A stretch of DNA of 34,143 nucleotides, taken from positions 3,532 to 37,674 of the forward strand of contig NZ_LIPN01000157.1 of the NCBI RefSeq assembly GCF_001418325.1. The letters are read 5' to 3'. How positions within the stretch are numbered: the stretch's first letter is position 1; every line of letters starts with the position of its first letter. Positions 30,012 to 34,143 of this stretch are shown here, one piece after another. The stretch comes from Streptomyces atriruber. Its GTDB lineage: Bacteria > Actinomycetota > Actinomycetes > Streptomycetales > Streptomycetaceae. The notes beneath the pieces are model-generated. The model made no database searches. It saw nothing but the letters and a program-made list of their open reading frames with translations, and was not told the DNA's origin. Both the position numbers and the translations under genes were made by a program.

Positions 30012-31541
30012 GTGAGCACCGAGCGATCCGATCATGAGGCGGCCGAGCCGCAACGGCGGCGGTCCCGTCTGGCCGTCGCCTCGGTCGCGGCCACCGTGCT
30101 GCTGGTCGGCGGCGGTGGGGCGTACTTCGCGGCGTCCGCGTCCGGCGGTGGCGGCAACGGCGGCAGTGACGGGGCACCCGCGGGGGACGGCGGCAACCCG
30201 CCGCCCCTCGCCCTGGACGGCTATCCGGGCGGCGACGGGCAGGGCGACGCCAGAAGCGGCACCGGCGGAACCGGCGACTCCAACGGCATCGCGCCCGGCG
30301 AGCCCGACCCGAACGGCGCGACGTACCGGGCGACCACCGAGCTGCCCGACGGCCCCGAGTCGGCCGCGGTCCACCACGCCCGCGGCGAGGTCGCCCTGGC
30401 CGAAGTCACCGAACTGGCCAAGGCCCTGGGCGTGACCGGGACGCCGAAGTCGCAGGACGGCGCCTGGAAGGTGGGCCCCGGCAACGACGGGTCCGGACCC
30501 TCGCTGCAGGTGAACAAGCAGGCGCCCGGCACCTGGACCTATACCGGACACGGCACGGGCGGCACCGACAACTGCCCCCGCTTCAAGCCCTGTTCCAGCA
30601 CGTCCACCGCGCCGAACGGCGAGACGGGCGACGCGGTGAGCGAGCAGGCGGCCAAGGACGCCGCCGCGCCGGTCCTGAAGGCGCTCGGCCAGGACGACGC
30701 GAAGCTGGACGCGAGCCAGCTGATGGGCGCCGTGCGGGTGGTGAACGCCGACCCGAAGGTGGACGGCCTGCCGACGTACGGCTGGTCGACCGGCATCCAG
30801 GTCGGCGCGGGCGGCGAAGTGGTCGGCGGCAGCGGCCAGTTGAAGGCTCCGGTCAAGGGCGCCACGTACCCCGTGATCGGCGCCCAGGAGACCCTGGACC
30901 GGCTGAACAAGCCGGGCGGCGAAGGCCACGTCGGCATCGGCGGCTGCGCGACCCCGGTGCCGGCCGCCGGCGACACCACGAAGAGCGAGGGCGGCAGCGG
31001 CCCGAAGCAGGCTCCCTGCAAGCCGTCGTCCACGGCGCCGAAGGCGCAGCCGGTGTCCGTCAGCGGCGCCACGTTCGGCCTCGCGACGCACTTCGTAAAC
31101 GGCAAGCAGACCCTCGTGCCGTCCTGGCTGTTCGACGTGAAGCCGAAGGGCGCGCAGGACACCTTCACGGTGACGCACCCGGCGGTCGCGCCCGAGTACC
31201 TGACGTCACCCAGCACCCCGGGCACGCCGAAGCCCACCGAGAAGCCGGGCGAGAAGGGCGACGGGGCCGGGAAGGGCGATGCGGACAAGACGCGCCTGAC
31301 GTCCTACAGCGCCGACGGGAAGTCGCTGACCGTGCACTTCTGGGGCAGCGCCTGCGCCGAGTACTCCGCGTCCGCGCGGGAGGACGGTGACCGCGTGACG
31401 GTCGAGATCACCCAGACCGGCAAGAAGGGCGACGTCTGCATCATGATCGCCAAGGACCTCAAGGAGAAGGTCACCCTCGACAAGCCGCTGGGCGACCGCA
31501 AGGTCGTGGACTCCGCGGGTGACACGGTCCGGCGGAAGTAG
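30012..31541 (+). CDS. membrane-anchored extracytoplasmic protein of unknown function
   Basis: A 509-residue protein. A short cytoplasmic N-terminus rich in Arg/Glu is followed by one transmembrane segment (about 21-43), a Gly/Ser/Asp-rich linker (about 44-100), a large extracytoplasmic domain with several Cys pairs (such as NCPRFKPC and CATP...APC), a Pro/Lys/Glu/Gly-rich linker (about 400-420) and a C-terminal domain with HFWGSACAEYSA and GDVCIMIAKDL. It is probably stabilised by disulfides. The GTG at 30012 is chosen because AAGGAGC lies 7 nt upstream. It occupies the position between adoK and erpA that Rv2203 holds in mycobacteria (from memory), so a conserved but unknown envelope role is likely. 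Confidence 0.8.
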   Translation: MSTERSDHEAAEPQRRRSRLAVASVAATVLLVGGGGAYFAASASGGGGNGGSDGAPAGDGGNPPPLALDGYPGGDGQGDARSGTGGTGDSNGIAPGEPDPNGATYRATTELPDGPESAAVHHARGEVALAEVTELAKALGVTGTPKSQDGAWKVGPGNDGSGPSLQVNKQAPGTWTYTGHGTGGTDNCPRFKPCSSTSTAPNGETGDAVSEQAAKDAAAPVLKALGQDDAKLDASQLMGAVRVVNADPKVDGLPTYGWSTGIQVGAGGEVVGGSGQLKAPVKGATYPVIGAQETLDRLNKPGGEGHVGIGGCATPVPAAGDTTKSEGGSGPKQAPCKPSSTAPKAQPVSVSGATFGLATHFVNGKQTLVPSWLFDVKPKGAQDTFTVTHPAVAPEYLTSPSTPGTPKPTEKPGEKGDGAGKGDADKTRLTSYSADGKSLTVHFWGSACAEYSASAREDGDRVTVEITQTGKKGDVCIMIAKDLKEKVTLDKPLGDRKVVDSAGDTVRRK

Positions 31542-31580
31542 CGCGACGGCGCGAACGGCACGGACCGCGAGCGGCACGCA

Positions 31581-31624
31581 CGAAGGCGGCGGCCCCCTGG
31601 AACCTCAGGGGGCCGCCGCCTTCG
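31581..31624. terminator. bidirectional terminator
   Basis: Perfect 19-bp stem (arms beginning CGAAGGCGGCGGCC and ending GGCCGCCGCCTTCG) with a 6-base loop. It lies between the convergent membrane-protein gene (stop 31541) and erpA (stop 31643). Confidence 0.9.
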
Positions 31625-31642
31625 ACGTGGGTGCCTCCAGGC

Positions 31643-31999
31643 CTAGCTGAAGGAGTCGCCGCAGGCGCAGGAGCCCGTGGCGTTCGGGTTGTCGATCGTG
31701 AAGCCCTGCTTCTCGATGGTGTCCACGAAGTCGATGGAGGCGCCGCCCAGGTAGGGAGCGCTCATCCGGTCCGTGACGACCTTCACGCCGTCGAAGTCCT
31801 TGACGACGTCGCCGTCGAGCGAACGCTCGTCGAAGAACAGCTGGTAGCGCAGGCCCGAGCAGCCGCCGGGCTGAACGGCGACGCGCAGCGCCAGGTCGTC
31901 CCGGCCCTCCTGCTCCAGCAGGCCCTTCACCTTGGCCGCGGCGGCGTCCGACAGGAGGATGCCGTCGCTCACGGTGGTGGTCTCGTCCGATACGGACAT
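31643..31999 (-). CDS. erpA: A-type iron-sulfur cluster carrier, ErpA-like
   Basis: A 118-residue A-type carrier (HesB/IscA/ErpA family) that binds and delivers Fe-S clusters to apo-proteins. The three conserved cysteines are Cys47 (PGGCSGLRYQL), Cys111 and Cys113 (SCACGDSF). Other family features are LSDAAAAKVKGLL at the start of the fold and the DGVKVVTD strand. The ATG at 31999 has GGGAGAAG about 6 nt upstream, which decides the start over a longer in-frame form. It is divergent from nadA, whose product requires a 4Fe-4S cluster, and downstream it meets a terminator. The family name is secure; the precise target set is not. Confidence 0.94.
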   Translation of the reverse strand: MSVSDETTTVSDGILLSDAAAAKVKGLLEQEGRDDLALRVAVQPGGCSGLRYQLFFDERSLDGDVVKDFDGVKVVTDRMSAPYLGGASIDFVDTIEKQGFTIDNPNATGSCACGDSFS

Positions 32000-32170
32000 C
32001 TGCTTCTCTCCCGGGTTGTACGGAGACTGCTTGCCGACGGTTGCAACCGGCGGGGCCGCGGATTCATTCCGGGCCGAGCGCTTACGTCTTACCCCTTCAT
32101 GCTCGCACATGGCGCCGGGAGGAACAGCGGGTCGTGGAACGGGGAATGCGTCACATCGACACAATGGCCA

Positions 32171-32199
32171 TCGTCAAACTGACACGAAGCGGTTATGAT
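32171..32199 (+). promoter_or_regulatory. probable nadA promoter
   Basis: TATGAT (32194-32199) is a good -10 element in an unusually AT-rich patch, with TCGTCA at 32171-32176 as a weak -35 at 17-bp spacing. Alternating CGTC/GACG words follow at 32206-32229 (CGTC-AATTA-GACG and GACG-N8-CGTC), which could be an operator in the leader. Confidence 0.4.
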
Positions 32200-32254
32200 A
32201 GATAACGTCAATTAGACGAAAAGGATCGTCTGCAGATTAGAAAGGGTGCGTGTT

Positions 32255-33451
32255 GTGACCACCGCCCAGTCCCCCGTGGACAGCGTGAACCTCGATGTTC
32301 AGCCCACGCCCCTCGCCCTGCTGCTGCTCGGCCGCGAGGCCGACCCCAGGAGCGAGCGCGGCGTGGAGTGCCCCGGCGATCTGCCGTCCCCGTCCGACCC
32401 GGACCTGGTCGAGCGCGCCCGCGCGGCCAAGGAGAAGCTCGGCGACAAGGTCTTCGTGCTGGGCCACCACTACCAGCGCGACGAGGTCATCCAGTTCGCG
32501 GACGTCACCGGCGACTCCTTCAAGCTGGCGCGTGACGCGGCCGCGCGGCCGGACGCGGAGTACATCGTCTTCTGCGGCGTGCACTTCATGGCCGAGTCGG
32601 CCGACATCCTGACGACGGACGACCAGAAGGTCGTGCTCCCCGACCTCGCGGCCGGCTGCTCGATGGCCGACATGGCCACCGCCGAGCAGGTCGCCGAGTG
32701 CTGGGACGTGCTGACCGAGGCCGGGATCGCCGAGCAGGTCGTGCCCGTCTCGTACATGAACTCCTCGGCCGACATCAAGGCGTTCACGGGCAAGCACGGC
32801 GGCACCATCTGTACGTCGTCCAACGCCAAGCGCGCGCTGGAGTGGGCCTTCGAGCAGGGGGAGAAGATCCTCTTCCTGCCCGACCAGCACCTGGGCCGCA
32901 ACACCGCGGTGCGCGACATGGGCCTCTCGCTCGACGACTGCGTCGTCTACAACCCGCACAAGCCGAACGGCGGCCTGACCGCCGAGCAGCTGCGCGACGC
33001 GAAGATGATCCTGTGGCGCGGGCACTGCTCGGTGCACGGGCGCTTCTCGCTGGAGAGCGTGGAGGACGTCCGTGCGCGCATCCCGGGCGTGAACGTCCTG
33101 GTGCACCCGGAGTGCAAGCACGAGGTCGTCGCCGCGGCCGACTACGTGGGCTCGACCGAGCACATCATCCAGACCCTGGAGGCGGCGCCGGCCGGCTCCA
33201 AGTGGGCGATCGGCACCGAGCTGAACCTCGTGCGCCGACTGGCGAACCGTTTCGCCGCCGAGGACAAGGAGATCGTCTTCCTCGACAAGACGGTCTGCTT
33301 CTGCTCGACCATGAACCGGATCGACCTGCCGCACCTGGTCTGGACCCTGGAGTCCCTCGCCGAGGGCAAGCTCGTCAACCAGATCGAGGTGGACCGGGAG
33401 ACCGAGCAGTTCGCGAAGCTGGCGCTGGAGCGGATGCTGGCGCTGCCGTAG
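32255..33451 (+). CDS. nadA: quinolinate synthase
   Basis: A 398-residue NadA, which condenses iminoaspartate with dihydroxyacetone phosphate to quinolinate, the pyridine precursor of NAD. Motifs: VLGHHYQRDEV (about 68-78), FADVTGDSF, FCGVHFMAESA with Cys107, AGCSMADM, GGTICTSSNA, FLPDQHLGRN, RGHCSVHGRF with Cys258, HPECKHEV, and TVCFCSTMNRI with Cys348/350. Cys107, Cys258 and one of Cys348/350 should bind the 4Fe-4S cluster. The GTG at 32255 is preferred over the in-frame GTG at 32246 because GAAAGGG lies 8 nt before it. It ends at a strong terminator; nadB and nadC are not adjacent in this window. Confidence 0.96.
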   Translation: MTTAQSPVDSVNLDVQPTPLALLLLGREADPRSERGVECPGDLPSPSDPDLVERARAAKEKLGDKVFVLGHHYQRDEVIQFADVTGDSFKLARDAAARPDAEYIVFCGVHFMAESADILTTDDQKVVLPDLAAGCSMADMATAEQVAECWDVLTEAGIAEQVVPVSYMNSSADIKAFTGKHGGTICTSSNAKRALEWAFEQGEKILFLPDQHLGRNTAVRDMGLSLDDCVVYNPHKPNGGLTAEQLRDAKMILWRGHCSVHGRFSLESVEDVRARIPGVNVLVHPECKHEVVAAADYVGSTEHIIQTLEAAPAGSKWAIGTELNLVRRLANRFAAEDKEIVFLDKTVCFCSTMNRIDLPHLVWTLESLAEGKLVNQIEVDRETEQFAKLALERMLALP

Positions 33452-33468
33452 TGCGGCTGTCTTGACCT

Positions 33469-33510
33469 CGCCGTAAGGGGCGCCCGCCATTGCGGGCGCC
33501 CCTTACGGCG
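33469..33510 (+). terminator. terminator after nadA
   Basis: Perfect 19-bp stem (CGCCGTAAGGGGCGCCCGC and its complement) around CATT, followed by TTCT, starting 18 bp after the nadA stop codon. Confidence 0.92.
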
Positions 33511-33652
33511 TTCTAGGCTCCTCGGGCGCGCGCCGCCGTGTCGTTCTCGCGCGCGTCCAGTGCTCCGCGCACTTTTCCCGGCAACACGTCTTCCGGACCC
33601 TCCCCCTTCTTCTGTGGCCGCTCGTCCGCCTGCCCAGGAGGGTCCCTTCGTC

Positions 33653-34143
33653 ATGCCCTTTCCCCTGCTCACCACCGCGCTCGTACTGATCTCGTTCGTC
33701 GGACCGCTCTCGACCGACATGTATCTGCCCGCCTTTCCGCGCATGGCCGAGGAGTTGGGCACCGACGCGTCCGGCGTACAGCTCACGCTGACCGCGTTCC
33801 TCGTCGGGATGACGGCGGGCCATCTCGTCTTCGGGCCGCTCTCCGACCGGTACGGCAGGAGGGGGCCGCTGCTCGCGGGGGCGGCGGCCTGCACGGTGTG
33901 CACCGCGCTGTGCGCCCTCGCGCCGTCGCTGTGGTGGCTGGTCGTCCTGCGGTTCCTGGCCGGGTTCGGTGGGGCGGCGGGAGTGGTGATCAGCCGCGCC
34001 GTCGTCACGGACGTGGTCCAGGGCGCGGGCGCGGCGCGCCTCTTCGGGGTGCTGATGACGCTGGCCGCTCTCGGGCCGGTCCTGGCTCCGCTCGCGGGCG
34101 GCGCCGTGATCGGGGCGGCGGGGTGGCGGGGGGTGTTCTGGGT
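33653..34143 (+). CDS. MFS multidrug exporter, Bcr/CflA type (partial, cut by window edge)
   Basis: The first 163 residues of a major facilitator transporter; the 3' end is beyond the window. Five hydrophobic segments are visible. The loop between helices 2 and 3 carries the MFS motif A as GPLSDRYGRRGPLL, helix 1 ends SFVGPLSTDMYLPAFP, typical of the Bcr/CflA drug-resistance branch, and the motif-B/C region shows LRFLAGFGGAAGVVISRAVVTDV and LGPVLAPLAGG. It would export a drug or metabolite using the proton gradient. The ATG at 33653 has AGGAGGG about 10 nt upstream. It is preceded by the nadA terminator, so it has its own promoter somewhere in 33511-33640. Confidence 0.9.
   Translation, partial: MPFPLLTTALVLISFVGPLSTDMYLPAFPRMAEELGTDASGVQLTLTAFLVGMTAGHLVFGPLSDRYGRRGPLLAGAAACTVCTALCALAPSLWWLVVLRFLAGFGGAAGVVISRAVVTDVVQGAGAARLFGVLMTLAALGPVLAPLAGGAVIGAAGWRGVFW

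Noticed and set aside
32206..32229. Alternating CGTC and GACG words in the nadA leader, considered as an NrtR- or NadR-type operator
   Set aside because: Arms are only four bases and I cannot match them to a known NAD-repressor consensus; noted in the promoter entry only.

Overview
The window is actinobacterial chromosome, almost certainly from a Streptomyces. It is very GC-rich, uses many GTG starts, has strong G/C preference at third codon positions, and carries two small repeat families that I recognise as typical of Streptomyces intergenic DNA. About 28 genes can be supported. There is no sign of phage, plasmid, transposase, CRISPR, rRNA or tRNA. The region is core rather than accessory.

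Layout. 1-2.6 kb: a PimB-type mannosyltransferase (minus) divergent from a GT87 membrane mannosyltransferase-like protein. 2.5-6.3 kb: a secreted HExxH lipoprotein and two tandem paralogous NlpC/P60 endopeptidases with structured leaders. 6.3-9.2 kb: a coiled-coil/NYN-domain protein, a small two-CxxC protein, a rhomboid protease and a stand-alone Lrp/AsnC effector domain. 9.2-14.4 kb: a signalling and transport block, with a small Asp-rich secreted protein, a sensor kinase, an OmpR-type regulator, a DASS-like transporter and a glycerate kinase. The same 11-bp-period direct repeat lies about 50 bp before the start codon of the first gene of this block and of the transporter. 14.3-16.1 kb: a type II cysteine desulfurase-like PLP enzyme behind a clear SAM-IV riboswitch. 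16.1-17.2 kb: trpD. 17.4-21.6 kb: ctaE-qcrC-qcrA-qcrB. 21.8-23.5 kb: a degenerate stand-alone receiver and an L,D-transpeptidase lipoprotein. 23.7-26.8 kb: ctaC-ctaD-ctaF. 27.1-31.5 kb: a cysteine desulfurase fused to a TusA domain, adenosine kinase, a 75-residue protein and a membrane-anchored protein. 31.6-34.1 kb: erpA and nadA (divergent), then the start of a Bcr/CflA-type MFS exporter cut off by the window edge.

How the genes fit together. The two cytochrome operons encode the actinobacterial bcc-aa3 supercomplex, in which the di-heme QcrC replaces soluble cytochrome c. The two desulfurases, ErpA and NadA (a 4Fe-4S enzyme) form a loose sulfur and Fe-S theme. The NlpC/P60 pair, the L,D-transpeptidase, the HExxH lipoprotein and the mannosyltransferases act on the cell envelope. 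From memory, the gene set (pimB, GT87, NlpC/P60, trpD, ctaE-qcrCAB, ctaC/ctaF, adoK, membrane protein, erpA, glycerate kinase) is close to that of the Mycobacterium tuberculosis Rv2181-Rv2205c region, which points to an ancient conserved neighbourhood.

The most interesting signals are the SAM-IV riboswitch, an interspersed repeat read in frame inside the PLP enzyme it controls, the putative operators of the two-component block, the desulfurase-TusA fusion, and a perfect palindrome over the ctaE start codon.
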